DNA of 20,195 nt, from the IMG/VR virus record IMGVR_UViG_3300026304_000011, positions 1 through 20,195 of that record. One strand, 5' to 3'. Shown piece by piece: positions 7,456-13,902 of the stretch. The translations under genes and the position numbers were made by a program. The notes below the pieces were generated by a model. The model was given only the letters and a program-made list of their open reading frames with translations. It was not told the origin of the DNA and searched no databases. Positions within the stretch are counted from its first letter, which is position 1; every line of letters starts with the position of its first letter. The DNA comes from a virus.

Positions 7456-8016
7456 CTTCGCCTCCTTCCCCGGGCATCCCCATCGCCGCGATCTTCACCA
7501 GCCGCAGGATGCTGGCATCTTCCTTCTCCAGCTGGCTGGGCAGGCACCCGAAGGTCCGGCACAGCGACAGCACCGTCTCCGCCTCTTCTAGCTCGTACGG
7601 TTTGGCGACAATGTTTCCATCGGAATCGACAGCTCCGGGAACCTCCCGCCACCGTTCGAGGTCCCGGGCAAAGGGCGCGGCACCGACGCCATCGCCGTGG
7701 TCCACGCTTCGAGGATGGCCAGCATCATCACCAGGTCCAGGTCGCTGATCGCCTGCTCCGAGCACGGAACCGGCCGGTCGTCGTCGTCTTCCAGGTTCCA
7801 CGAAACCAGCGACCGCCCCATGATGGAAACCACGCTGCCCGCCTTGTCGATGTCGCCTGCGGTCGGCACGCTGTCCAGTGCCCTGAGGCCGACCATCTGC
7901 CTGGTGACCTCCAGGAACTCGCCGGTCGACAGGGACCGCATGATGACCTCGAAGCCCTCGAACGCCGCGTCAGTGAACGTCAGGCGGTACCGCTTCCTAA
8001 CTGGCTTGAATCCCAT
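7433..8016 (-). CDS. tail assembly chaperone, -1 frameshift product (gpGT-like)
   Basis: The frame -1 relative to the chaperone gene stays open to the TGA at 7433 and encodes a typical second half: a PYELEEAETVLSLC helix, then RTFGCLPSQLEKEDASILRL, as in many actinophage GT proteins. It has no convincing start of its own, and its coding character begins where the first gene should end. A slip at C CCT TTG (bases 7675 to 7669, zero frame CCT TTG) joins residues 1-116 of the first protein to 78 residues beginning ARDLERW. The result is a 194-residue fusion. The last 23 bases overlap the tape measure start. Slipping efficiency cannot be read from sequence. Confidence 0.82.
7588..8016 (-). CDS. 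tail assembly chaperone, unshifted product (gpG-like)
   Basis: This 142-residue protein lies between the tail-tube gene and the tape measure, the fixed place of the tail assembly chaperone pair in siphoviruses (lambda G and GT). These chaperones coat the tape measure while the tube polymerises. Residues 1-110 form the compact conserved part (RYRLTFTDAAFEGFEV, DLDLVMMLAILEAW). The residues after about 116 are a short unrelated tail (GTSNGGGRFPELS) that is replaced when ribosomes slip. The ATG at 8016 has GGAGGACTGA immediately upstream. The acidic cluster EDDDDRP at 76-82 and the Met/Leu-rich helix after it are notable but not diagnostic. Confidence 0.85.
   Translation of the reverse strand: MGFKPVRKRYRLTFTDAAFEGFEVIMRSLSTGEFLEVTRQMVGLRALDSVPTAGDIDKAGSVVSIMGRSLVSWNLEDDDDRPVPCSEQAISDLDLVMMLAILEAWTTAMASVPRPLPGTSNGGGRFPELSIPMETLSPNRTS
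7669..7675 (-). promoter_or_regulatory. programmed -1 ribosomal frameshift site (C CCT TTG)
   Basis: Read on the - strand the heptamer CCCTTTG fits the canonical X XXY YYZ pattern. Its first C is the third base of codon 114 (CGC) of the chaperone gene, so the zero frame reads CCT TTG and the slipped frame reads CCC TTT before continuing at GCC. Just downstream, CCGGGA and TCCCGG could pair across a loop of about 21 bases as a stimulating structure, although the gap to the heptamer is shorter than usual. Confidence 0.75.
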
Positions 8017-8054
8017 TCAGTCCTCCATGTGCGGGCACGTACGCCCGAACCTCG

Positions 8055-8486
8055 TTAGCTCCAGGTAGGTACTACGCCCGAACCGAGTACGCCGGGCACC
8101 GTGAAAGTGAATTCGGCGGTCTGTGCCCGGGTCAGCTGATAGTCCGTGAACAGCACCGCCCCGTTGCCAGCACCCCCGGTTCCCAGGTTCAGGTTCTTCC
8201 CGCCCACCGTCATCGCCCACGCCCGGAGCATCGGCGTCGACGGCACGGACGAGAAGATGACGTGCGACACCGTCGGGTTATAGACGCCATTCAGCGTCGT
8301 CGAGAAGTCCGCCAGGAGCAGCAGCCGCTCGATCGCGTTCTTGTCGATGCCGGTCACGTCCTGCACCCCTCGCGGGGTGCTGAACGAGAAGTTGGGAATA
8401 TCATTCCTGATATCGGTCAGCGTGTTCGGCCCTGCCGTGTCACCAACCTGCAAAGTGGTCCACCCAGCTCCGGTTGTCTTTGCCAC
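8055..8486 (-). CDS. tail tube-like protein (putative major tail protein)
   Basis: The 143-residue product carries the pattern of small actinophage major tail proteins: STPRGVQDVTGIDKNAIERL, LLADFSTTLNGVYN, an acidic-free beta core, then DYQLTRAQTAEFTFTVPGV and a terminal VVPTWS. The gene lies directly upstream of the chaperone pair, where the major tail gene is normally found. The start is GTG at 8486, with AAAGGGG eight bases upstream inside the end of the preceding gene. The gene is followed by 38 bases before the chaperone gene, with the RBS of the latter. An alternative is that the longer protein at 8946-9710 is the main tube subunit and this one is a second tube or tube-end protein. Confidence 0.75.
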   Translation of the reverse strand: MAKTTGAGWTTLQVGDTAGPNTLTDIRNDIPNFSFSTPRGVQDVTGIDKNAIERLLLLADFSTTLNGVYNPTVSHVIFSSVPSTPMLRAWAMTVGGKNLNLGTGGAGNGAVLFTDYQLTRAQTAEFTFTVPGVLGSGVVPTWS

Positions 8487-8490
8487 AGTT

Positions 8491-8949
8491 TCAGCCCCTT
8501 TCGAGCCGTGTTGCTAGCTTGTCCTGATGGAGAGCAAAATCCTCTACCCAGTTCTCCGCGCTGACGTGACGGCGTGGCTCTGTGCCCCGCGGGTTGCCCC
8601 TGAAGTCGCCGCCCTTGACGACATAAATTTCTGGCCGGTCGAGCCGCACCCTGTGATCATGGCCGCCGCGGCCCGGGCTGCCGGGGAAACCCTGCTGGCC
8701 CGGTTCGAACGTGAAGCACGCACGGCCGTCCGGTTCTCTTGTCTCGGTGTGCCTCCGTGACTTGTCGTGGCGGATGTAGGCTGCGGCCTCGCCGTCGGGG
8801 TCGACGACCGTGCGCCATCCGAAGAGGTATGCGTCGCAGCGCACTTCCTCGCACCTCGCAGTGCGGAAATGCGTTTCCAGCGGCGCGGTGATCTGGTAGG
8901 TCTTCATCGCCGACGCGGGAAGGTTCGGCTCGACCCTGTTCAGCGTCAT
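8491..8949 (-). CDS. conserved actinophage protein between tail-tube genes
   Basis: I recognise the general pattern of this 152-residue protein from actinophage and prophage tail regions: NRVEPNLPASAMKTYQITAP at the start, a CEEVRCDAYLFGW segment with two Cys, FTFEPGQQ, then VVKGGDFRGNP and a C-terminal ENWVEDFALHQDKL. No function has been assigned that I know of. The ATG at 8949 overlaps the previous stop (ATGA). A second ATG at 8904 (MKTYQ) is less likely because it would lose the conserved NRVEPNLP segment. The position suggests a structural or assembly role in the tail tube or tail terminator, which is inference. Composition is hydrophilic with many Arg and His, unlike the beta-rich neighbours. 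Confidence 0.7.
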   Translation of the reverse strand: MTLNRVEPNLPASAMKTYQITAPLETHFRTARCEEVRCDAYLFGWRTVVDPDGEAAAYIRHDKSRRHTETREPDGRACFTFEPGQQGFPGSPGRGGHDHRVRLDRPEIYVVKGGDFRGNPRGTEPRRHVSAENWVEDFALHQDKLATRLERG

Positions 8950-9710
8950 GTCACGAAACCAGCTATCTGGTTCTTGACGACCATGACCGAGAAGTCGGCG
9001 TTGGTGAACGTGCCGGTCGTGCCGACGGCGATGTAGCGGCGGACGGTGGTCGTGTTCGGGATGGCGACGCGGACTGCCTGGTTCGCCGTGGTCAGCGCAG
9101 TCGTCGTCAGCGACGTTCCGGCGATGTCGAGGAACGTGATGTTGTCCGCCGAGTCCTGGACCTTGATAGTGACCGACGTCCCGATGAAGGCGAACAGGTG
9201 GACGTACATCTGCGCGCCGAAGCTGAGGCTGGCGCCGGTGTCGTAACTGTTGCCCGCCCCGGCCGCGGTGGCCGAGCCGTCGACGCGGCGGCCGGCGGTG
9301 AGCTGCCAGCCGTTCATCTCGATCCCGAAGCCGTTGCTGAGGGCGTCGACGGAGAAGATCAGCGAATCGTCCTGCCCGATCGCCGGGTCATAGTTGACCT
9401 GCTTGCTGTTGCACGACATGGCGCCGTTGCCGATGCCGAGCGGCCCGTCGAAGTACGTCACGATCACGTCGGTCAGAGGCAGCGCGGACAGGGCGGCGTG
9501 CTCGGCGAGTGCGGCCGGGTCGAACACTGAGGTGAACGCCATCTCCCCGGTACGGCCGGAGCCCTGCCGCTCGAAGCCTGACTGGTTGATCGTCGTCAGG
9601 TCCAGCACATTGGCCGGGCCGCCCCCGATCCTGGACAGGGCATTCACGCCGCCGGACACGTCATAGCCGCCCACATATGCGGCCGCGCCGAGACTCGCCT
9701 TCTTAGTCAT
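8946..9710 (-). CDS. tail tube protein with C-terminal beta (Ig-like) domain
   Basis: The 254-residue product has an N-terminal tube-like part (about 1-160) containing ALSRIGGGPANVLDLTTINQSG and GFERQGSGRTGEMAF, then GQDDSLIFSVDALSNGFG, as in actinophage tail-tube proteins. A separate beta domain follows (about 165-254) with VQDSADNITF (184-193) and VRRYIAVGTTG (223-233). C-terminal Ig-like domains on tube proteins are known in several phages and project from the tail surface. The same domain type occurs in the protein next to the capsid gene (13422-13889). The start at 9710 overlaps the preceding stop by four bases (ATGA). There is no membrane segment. That both this gene and the 143-residue one downstream look tube-like is unusual and is listed as a finding. 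Confidence 0.72.
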   Translation of the reverse strand: MTKKASLGAAAYVGGYDVSGGVNALSRIGGGPANVLDLTTINQSGFERQGSGRTGEMAFTSVFDPAALAEHAALSALPLTDVIVTYFDGPLGIGNGAMSCNSKQVNYDPAIGQDDSLIFSVDALSNGFGIEMNGWQLTAGRRVDGSATAAGAGNSYDTGASLSFGAQMYVHLFAFIGTSVTIKVQDSADNITFLDIAGTSLTTTALTTANQAVRVAIPNTTTVRRYIAVGTTGTFTNADFSVMVVKNQIAGFVT

Positions 9711-10078
9711 CGCATCCTCGCCAGGAACGGTCGCAGGATTTCCTCAGCCATCGGCCCGGCTCGCGCATCGAGCTGCTGGCCGATGAGCCGGAACGTGTGG
9801 TAGCCCTTGAACCTGGTCGACCGGTTCCGCTCATCGGTGCCCTCCAGCCACGGGGAGTACGCCATGTCATTGCCGATGACCTGCGTCTCACCGAGGTCAC
9901 GGACATGAACGCGGGACACGTAAACGCCTCTGTTTTGCTTGATGACGGCGTTGAGGTGCTCGCGGACCATCTGCTGTCCTTTCTCGGCGATCCTCTCCGG
10001 CATCACCCGCGAGTACTCGGCCAGGGCCACTTCGGCTTGCCCGTTAAAGAGCGGACCCGTTGCGATCACGTCAGCCAT
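9707..10078 (-). CDS. HK97 gp10-like neck / tail completion protein
   Basis: The 123-residue product has the layout of the HK97 gp10-like family that joins head and tail. An N-terminal helix follows VALAEYSRVMPERIAEKGQQMVREHL; then come a beta segment YVSRVHVRDL, the typical YSPWLEGTDERNRSTRFKGY loop, and a C-terminal helix (MAEEILRPFLARM). The motif YSPWLEGTD with a following Arg/Lys-rich FKGYHTFR is what makes the call. The gene starts at ATG 10078, immediately after the TAG of the upstream gene, and ends in an ATGA overlap with the tail-tube gene. The place between adaptor genes and tail tube fits. Confidence 0.75.
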   Translation of the reverse strand: MADVIATGPLFNGQAEVALAEYSRVMPERIAEKGQQMVREHLNAVIKQNRGVYVSRVHVRDLGETQVIGNDMAYSPWLEGTDERNRSTRFKGYHTFRLIGQQLDARAGPMAEEILRPFLARMR

Positions 10079-10552
10079 CTAGGCCACCTCCTGCCACAAG
10101 TCGTTGACGATGATCGGGATGGTGACCTGGGCGACCCGGAACAGGGTGTTCTCGTGCATGATGAACCCCGAGGCGGCGGCGAGGGGCTGCCCGGCCGCGC
10201 CCTGCAAATCGATGTTCCGGGCGTTGCCGGTGAGGGTGAACGACCCGGACAGGACGTTCATCAGCTGCGCGGTGTGCGCGAGCAGCCGCTTGTCGATGTT
10301 GTCTTCCGGCTTCTCCAGCATTTTCGCCTCGTAGATCCGGGCGGCGAAGGTGACGACGCCGGACACGGCCGCGAGACCCGACCCGGGAGGGTACGGCGCG
10401 ATCGCCATCCACCACACAGCGAGCGCCGGCAGGGTCGCGGGGGCGGATTTCGGCTCGTGGGTCATGAGGGTCCGGAACGCGCCGATGCCCTTCGCCTTGG
10501 AGACGAGGGCGGCGAGGAGGGCGTTGACGGCGTCCGCGTTGAAGTCAGCCAT
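10079..10552 (-). CDS. tail terminator / completion-like protein (157 aa)
   Basis: The product begins MADFNADAVNALLAALVSKAK and contains a central hydrophobic core (LAVWWMAIAPYPPGSGLAA), a beta stretch VVTFAARIYEAKML, and a C-terminal FRVAQVTIPIIVNDLWQEV. Size, alpha/beta make-up and position between adaptor and tail-tube genes match tail terminator proteins (lambda gpU type), but no motif is diagnostic. The frame is open upstream to 10606. I choose the ATG at 10552 because it overlaps the stop of the adaptor gene by one base (TGATG) and the upstream part is a shadow. The stop is directly followed by the next ATG (TAG ATG), consistent with translational coupling. Confidence 0.65.
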   Translation of the reverse strand: MADFNADAVNALLAALVSKAKGIGAFRTLMTHEPKSAPATLPALAVWWMAIAPYPPGSGLAAVSGVVTFAARIYEAKMLEKPEDNIDKRLLAHTAQLMNVLSGSFTLTGNARNIDLQGAAGQPLAAASGFIMHENTLFRVAQVTIPIIVNDLWQEVA

Positions 10553-11619
10553 CAGACGGCTCTCGAGCGGGCTTTGCGGCCGTAGGCGGTGGTGGCTTCG
10601 TCCCACAGGTCGGCGAGCGCGTCACCGGTCGCCGGCTGGGTGCTGTCGGATTCGCCGACGGTCCGAGAGTAACCGGACGTTTCCTGCAGGACCCGGTTGA
10701 CGCCCTCGGCAATACAGAGATCACGGATGAGGGCGGGGGGCCGGTGCCGCGACAGCGGCGCGTTGTTCAGGTGGACGGCGGCGGTGGTGCCGTACTGGCC
10801 GCGGGCCACCGTCAGCGACCGGTACGCGTTCAGGGTCGTCCCGCCGGCGTGGGTGGCCAAAACGGTGCCGTCCCACTGCCGGACCACCGTCACCACATTC
10901 CCCGTCACGTCGGTCACGAGGAGCCGTTCGGCGTCCAGCAAGAGCACTTCGCCCAGGTTGATGGCCGCACCCGAGGTGACGGTGATGGCGACGTCAGATT
11001 CGGATGCGGTGGTCGCGCCAGACAGGTTGGTCTGCCCGGTCGTGACGGCGGCTTTCTCGGTCACCAGCATCCGCTCCGTGTCGGCGATGACAATGTCACC
11101 CACGCCCACCGCCGACCCGTCCGACACGGTAATCGTGGTCGCGGTGGTGGAGACGATCGCGGCGGCAAGCGTCCCGGCGAGGTCGGTGTCGGCGCAGAAG
11201 CCCCACGTGCCGGTCACCCAGATCGCCAGCTGCGGGGTCGGGCCGGCCGTCCACGCGCCCGTCGCGGACCGGTCAAGCTCGAGATAGGTGAACGGCCAGC
11301 CTGGTTTGCGGTTCACCGGCCGCGGGATGACGTTCGCCAGCGGGATGACGGTTCCGTGCGGCGATTCGACCTGGGTGAGCGAGATGAGGTCCCACTGATC
11401 GAACCACAGCCGCCACGGTGCCGCGTACTGGTAGTTCGGCCAGTCGAACTTGTACACCGTGTCGCGGGGGTAGAACACGCGGCGCAGTTCGGCTTCGATC
11501 AGGTCGGATGCGGACTGGATGGCACGGTCGATCTGGCGGGAGCCCTGCGCGGTAGTCCGGAAGTCCGGGGCCCGCTGGACATCTTCCCTCGAGGCGTAGC
11601 ACACCCTCGAAACGCTCAT
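10552..11619 (-). CDS. head-tail connector / adaptor protein with inserted repeats
   Basis: Residues 1-145 and 265-355 look like an actinophage adaptor of the gp6/gp15 class. The first part has YASREDVQRAPDF, then AIQSASDLIEAELRRVFYPR and WLWFDQWDLISL-like strands. The last part has LTVARGQYGTTAAVH and ALIRDLCIAEGVNRVLQE. Between them sit two related beta units (about 163-190 ITVSDGSAVGVGDIVIADTE and 212-240 ITVTSGAAINLGEVLLLDAE, each ending E-R-x-L-V-T), which make the 355-residue protein longer than the usual 150-200. The adaptor ring would sit below the portal. The start is the ATG at 11619, overlapping the previous stop (ATGA), rather than the upstream in-frame ATG at 11637. The C-terminus is basic (YGRKARSR). 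Confidence 0.75.
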   Translation of the reverse strand: MSVSRVCYASREDVQRAPDFRTTAQGSRQIDRAIQSASDLIEAELRRVFYPRDTVYKFDWPNYQYAAPWRLWFDQWDLISLTQVESPHGTVIPLANVIPRPVNRKPGWPFTYLELDRSATGAWTAGPTPQLAIWVTGTWGFCADTDLAGTLAAAIVSTTATTITVSDGSAVGVGDIVIADTERMLVTEKAAVTTGQTNLSGATTASESDVAITVTSGAAINLGEVLLLDAERLLVTDVTGNVVTVVRQWDGTVLATHAGGTTLNAYRSLTVARGQYGTTAAVHLNNAPLSRHRPPALIRDLCIAEGVNRVLQETSGYSRTVGESDSTQPATGDALADLWDEATTAYGRKARSRAV

Positions 11620-12209
11620 GGCAGGCTCACCGCCCACGCTTCCTCGACGACGAGCTCAGGCCAGGTAAACGGATTAAACGGCTCACCCCAGGACCACCAG
11701 GTGCCGCCGGGGGTGACGGCGACGGCGTGCGGCTCCGGCAGGGTGACGCCTAGGATCAGGCCATGACCGACTGGGACAACGTGAAGATCACTGTTGTCTA
11801 CCCAATCCCGCCCTCGCCCGAGTATCTGGCAGCCTGCGCTGAATGGCTGGCGCTCGTTGAACACGTCGATCTGCGGCATGTCTGCGGCAGCCAGTGTCCC
11901 TTCTATGCTGGCTCCGCTATCGGGGTCGGCAGCGGTGCGCCAGTAGAGAGCTAGCACCTCATCCCAGCCCCACCCCAGCAACAGCCCGACAGCCTCCGCC
12001 GTACAGCACGCCACATCGCAGCCCGGCGACAACTTGCGCGGCTTCGGGTGCTGATGCGAGTGGCTCGTTACGATAATCGGCGGTCCGCTACCCCACTGCT
12101 GCGACTGCTTGTGGTGGCCGGGCTTGTGCTTGACCGTCTGATGATGCTTAGACGTGCCAGTGTGCTTTTTCGCGCGGCCTTTGCCGCCGCCGGGCGGCTT
12201 CCTGCTCAC
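11616..12209 (-). CDS. putative papain-like cysteine-peptidase-fold phage protein
   Basis: The frame is open to 12296, but the best start is GTG at 12209 (MSRKPPGGG), giving 197 residues. Residues 1-58 are rich in Lys, His and Gly (KHTGTSKHHQTVKHKPGHH) and probably disordered. The rest matches a recurrent actinobacterial prophage family: PGCDVACCTAEAVGLLLG (62-79), VLALYWRTAADPDSGASIEG, then LPEPHAVAVTPGGTWWSWGE (157-176) and VVEEAWAVS. A Cys near the start of a helix (C68/C69) and a later His in EPHAV (H161) inside beta strands are the arrangement of NlpC/papain-like enzymes, but I see no confirmed third catalytic residue, so activity is inference. The gene sits between small head genes and the adaptor, overlapping the latter by four bases. 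Confidence 0.6.
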   Translation of the reverse strand: MSRKPPGGGKGRAKKHTGTSKHHQTVKHKPGHHKQSQQWGSGPPIIVTSHSHQHPKPRKLSPGCDVACCTAEAVGLLLGWGWDEVLALYWRTAADPDSGASIEGTLAAADMPQIDVFNERQPFSAGCQILGRGRDWVDNSDLHVVPVGHGLILGVTLPEPHAVAVTPGGTWWSWGEPFNPFTWPELVVEEAWAVSLP

Positions 12210-12314
12210 CGCGGCACCCCGCGAGCACGCTCGCGCGCACAGTCCGGCACCTTGACTCGCTTTCTGTCCTAGGGGCCACATTCGCCCCGGCACCATCTAT
12301 TTGCTATTCGATTG
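12210..12314 (-). other. short gap with AT-rich patch and small hairpin
   Basis: This is one of the few spaced junctions in the - strand operon. It holds an AT-rich patch (GACAATCGAATAGCAAATAG on the - strand, unusual in this GC-rich operon) and a GGGGC/GCCCC hairpin (arms 12272-12276 and 12284-12288). An internal promoter or a weak attenuator is possible, but neither is clear. If the cysteine-rich protein started at 12296, most of this would be coding. Confidence 0.25.
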
Positions 12315-12524
12315 TCACATTCCGGCCATCGTGGCCACGTTCCAGTCCCGGGGATACCGCCACCCGTCGAACGGGCAGTACAGCTGATCGGCCGACCCGG
12401 ATTCGGGGGCGACCTGGCGGAGCGGCTCTCCGTCGTTCGGGCAGTTCGCCGGCGGCTGGCTGGCGTAAAACTCGGCCTCCGCGACCGCGTCCTCATAAAT
12501 GGCGAGCAGCTGATACCAGCTCAT
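12315..12524 (-). CDS. small CPxDG zinc-ribbon-like protein (69 aa)
   Basis: The product starts MSWYQLLAIYEDAVAEAEFY (one helix) and then has two CPxDG knuckles: CPNDGEPL near residue 28 and YCPFDGWRYP near residue 49. Small proteins with this helix plus paired CPxDG layout are common in the head-tail junction region of actinophages, and their role is unknown. With only one Cys per knuckle it is not a complete four-Cys zinc ribbon, so metal binding is uncertain. Two chains could together make a site. The ATG at 12524 overlaps the stop of the SAP-domain gene by four bases. It ends 105 bases before the preferred start of the next gene. Confidence 0.65.
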   Translation of the reverse strand: MSWYQLLAIYEDAVAEAEFYASQPPANCPNDGEPLRQVAPESGSADQLYCPFDGWRYPRDWNVATMAGM

Positions 12525-12742
12525 GGCTGCCCGGCGTCGTGTTCGGTGAGCCGCTGCACGAGTTCGGCTTTCGCCCCCGCCGGCGACAGGCCGCGGGTGC
12601 GGGCCAGTTCGCGCAGCTGCAGGATGGTCTGAGCGTCATACACCGGCGCGGTCCCGGCCGCGGCCGCCTCTTGGGCGAGCGCGGCGGCTTCCGCGTCGGC
12701 CGCGGCGTGCGACGGGCCGCCGCCCGCGCTGATCTTCGGCAT
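12521..12742 (-). CDS. SAP-domain protein (73 aa)
   Basis: Residues 39-66 (ILQLRELARTRGLSPAGAKA followed by ELVQRL) form a complete SAP motif, a two-helix DNA-binding fold with the characteristic Gly between helices and the conserved KAELVxRL. An Ala/Glu-rich helix (13-30) precedes it. SAP proteins occur in the capsid-to-connector region of many actinophages. They may bind packaged DNA or act in head completion, but the role is not established. The ATG at 12742 has GGAAGGA five bases upstream and begins one base after the stop of the 42-codon gene. The stop overlaps the next start (ATGA). The frame open upstream to 12864 in another register is a shadow. Confidence 0.75.
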   Translation of the reverse strand: MPKISAGGGPSHAAADAEAAALAQEAAAAGTAPVYDAQTILQLRELARTRGLSPAGAKAELVQRLTEHDAGQP

Positions 12743-12743
12743 G

Positions 12744-12872
12744 TCAGTCCTTCCGCGTCACGGTTTTCCCTGACGTCGGCGTCGTGGTCTTCACCGGCAG
12801 CGACCCGTTGCTGCCCTCGGACACGACCCGGATCGGGTCCGACACCGGGTCGACGATCACGCACTTCGGCAT
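12744..12872 (-). CDS. 42-residue hypothetical protein in head operon
   Basis: The ATG at 12872 lies five bases after the stop of the preceding gene, with AGGGG about ten bases upstream. The frame ends at TGA 12746-12744, one base before the SAP-domain start. The product begins MPKCVIVDPVSDPIRVVSEG and ends with a Thr/Lys-rich tail (TTTPTSGKTVTRKD). It has one Cys and looks like a short beta hairpin with a flexible end. No family is recognised. The tight spacing on both sides and ribosome binding site support a real cistron that is easily missed because of its length. Confidence 0.6.
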   Translation of the reverse strand: MPKCVIVDPVSDPIRVVSEGSNGSLPVKTTTPTSGKTVTRKD

Positions 12873-12877
12873 CACGA

Positions 12878-13324
12878 TCACGCCCCTGGCGCGACGAGGT
12901 TCGCCGGGCCGCGCTGATAGGTCAGGTCATGCAGGATCGCCTGCACGAGGCCCGCGCCACCCGAGTTCGAGAGCTTGATGTACGCGTTCGGGTCGGGCAG
13001 CATGCTGCCGAATATCTCGATCACCGTCGTATCCCCGGAGGTCGCCTGGGTGACGGCGTTCGCCGCTGTCTGCGACACCTTCGTGAACCCGGTTGAGCCG
13101 TTCTGCGAGGTCGACTGGTAGTAGTGCGAGATGATCCCGCCGCTGGAGGTCGGCGCGACGTACGTGCCGGCGAACGTCGGCGCGACCGTGACCGTGAACA
13201 CCGCGTTGATCGCGCTGTTCGTGCACACGAACGTGATCCCGGAGCAGTGCTTCAGGCTGATCCCCACGCCCGCCGCGATCGGCACCACGTTGTAGATCCG
13301 GCCCAAACCTTCCATACCTGCCAT
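12878..13324 (-). CDS. beta-rich head protein, possible decoration protein (148 aa)
   Basis: The product begins MAGMEGLGRIYNVVPIAAGV and is dominated by Ser, Thr, Val and Ala in alternating patterns (GITFVCTNSAINAVFTVTVA, TVIEIFGSML, AYIKLSNSGG). It ends in a helix-like LVQAILHDLTYQ. It lies two genes after the major capsid gene, a usual place for head decoration or minor head proteins. I do not recognise a family, and a neck protein is possible. The ATG at 13324 has AGAGGG about seven bases upstream. The 97-base gap before it holds a GC-rich hairpin, unlike most junctions in this operon. Confidence 0.55.
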   Translation of the reverse strand: MAGMEGLGRIYNVVPIAAGVGISLKHCSGITFVCTNSAINAVFTVTVAPTFAGTYVAPTSSGGIISHYYQSTSQNGSTGFTKVSQTAANAVTQATSGDTTVIEIFGSMLPDPNAYIKLSNSGGAGLVQAILHDLTYQRGPANLVAPGA

Positions 13325-13393
13325 GACAATCCCTCTTCCCGGCTGGGTTCTTCACCTGGGGCGCCACTGCCAGGCTGCTCGTTCAGGACAGGG

Positions 13394-13415
13394 GCCCCGG
13401 CCCGGTGCCGGGGGC
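13394..13415. terminator. GC-rich hairpin downstream of the capsid-adjacent gene
   Basis: GCCCCGGC and GCCGGGGGC can pair across a five-base loop with one bulged G. There is no T-run on either side, so it is at best a partial terminator or a processing hairpin that could lower expression of the later genes relative to capsid. Confidence 0.3.
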
Positions 13416-13421
13416 TTATCC

Positions 13422-13889
13422 CTACCGTTCTTCTCTGCCGAAAATCTTCGCGTTGTGGTCGGTGGTCGTGATCCGGGCGGCGATGTCTTTCTCGACGACC
13501 GCCGTGAATGTCGCTGACGGGGTGGTGCCGGTGACCGTGGTCGCGATCGCCACATAGCGGCGGATGATCACGCCGTCACCCACACTGACTACCGCCGTCC
13601 CGACGGCGTTCAGGGCCGCTATCGTCACGCCCGGCACGGCGGCGAACGACGAATTATCGGCCGAGTCGAACAGGGCAAACGCGATCGCCGGGGTCGTCCC
13701 CGTCAGGGCGGTCAGGTTCACCGACATGCGGCCCCCGCCGGTGGTGGGGTTCAGGGTATCGGCGCTATTTCCCGTCGCGGCGGCCACCGACGCGACGTCG
13801 GTCCGCGAAAACGCGGCACCGCCCGCCACCACCAGGGTGTTCGCGTTCGACGCCATGGTGGTGCCGCTCAGTTCGATAGCCCTCGCCAT
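13422..13889 (-). CDS. capsid-adjacent beta-domain protein, putative head decoration (155 aa)
   Basis: Immediately downstream of the capsid gene (13-base gap), this protein has a short N-terminal arm (MARAIELSGTTM) followed by a Thr/Ala/Val-rich beta region. Residues 70-133 (ALFDSADNSSF, then VIIRRYVAIATT and FTAVVEKD) resemble the C-terminal domain of the tail-tube protein at 8946-9710, which has QDSADNITF, VRRYIAVGTT and FSVMVVKN in the same order and spacing. Proteins coded right after the capsid are often decoration or stabilising proteins, and the surface-domain similarity supports this, but no motif proves it. The start at 13889 is preceded by a weak GGCGAG. The absence of Cys and of membrane segments fits a virion surface protein. 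Confidence 0.6.
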   Translation of the reverse strand: MARAIELSGTTMASNANTLVVAGGAAFSRTDVASVAAATGNSADTLNPTTGGGRMSVNLTALTGTTPAIAFALFDSADNSSFAAVPGVTIAALNAVGTAVVSVGDGVIIRRYVAIATTVTGTTPSATFTAVVEKDIAARITTTDHNAKIFGREER

Positions 13890-13902
13890 ATCCGTACTCG
13901 CC

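Noticed and set aside
11763-11954. 63-codon + strand frame starting MTDWDNVKITVVYP
   Set aside because: It looks protein-like, but it lies inside the opposite-strand cysteine-peptidase-like gene, which has recognisable motifs, and it has no ribosome binding site or partner genes on that strand.
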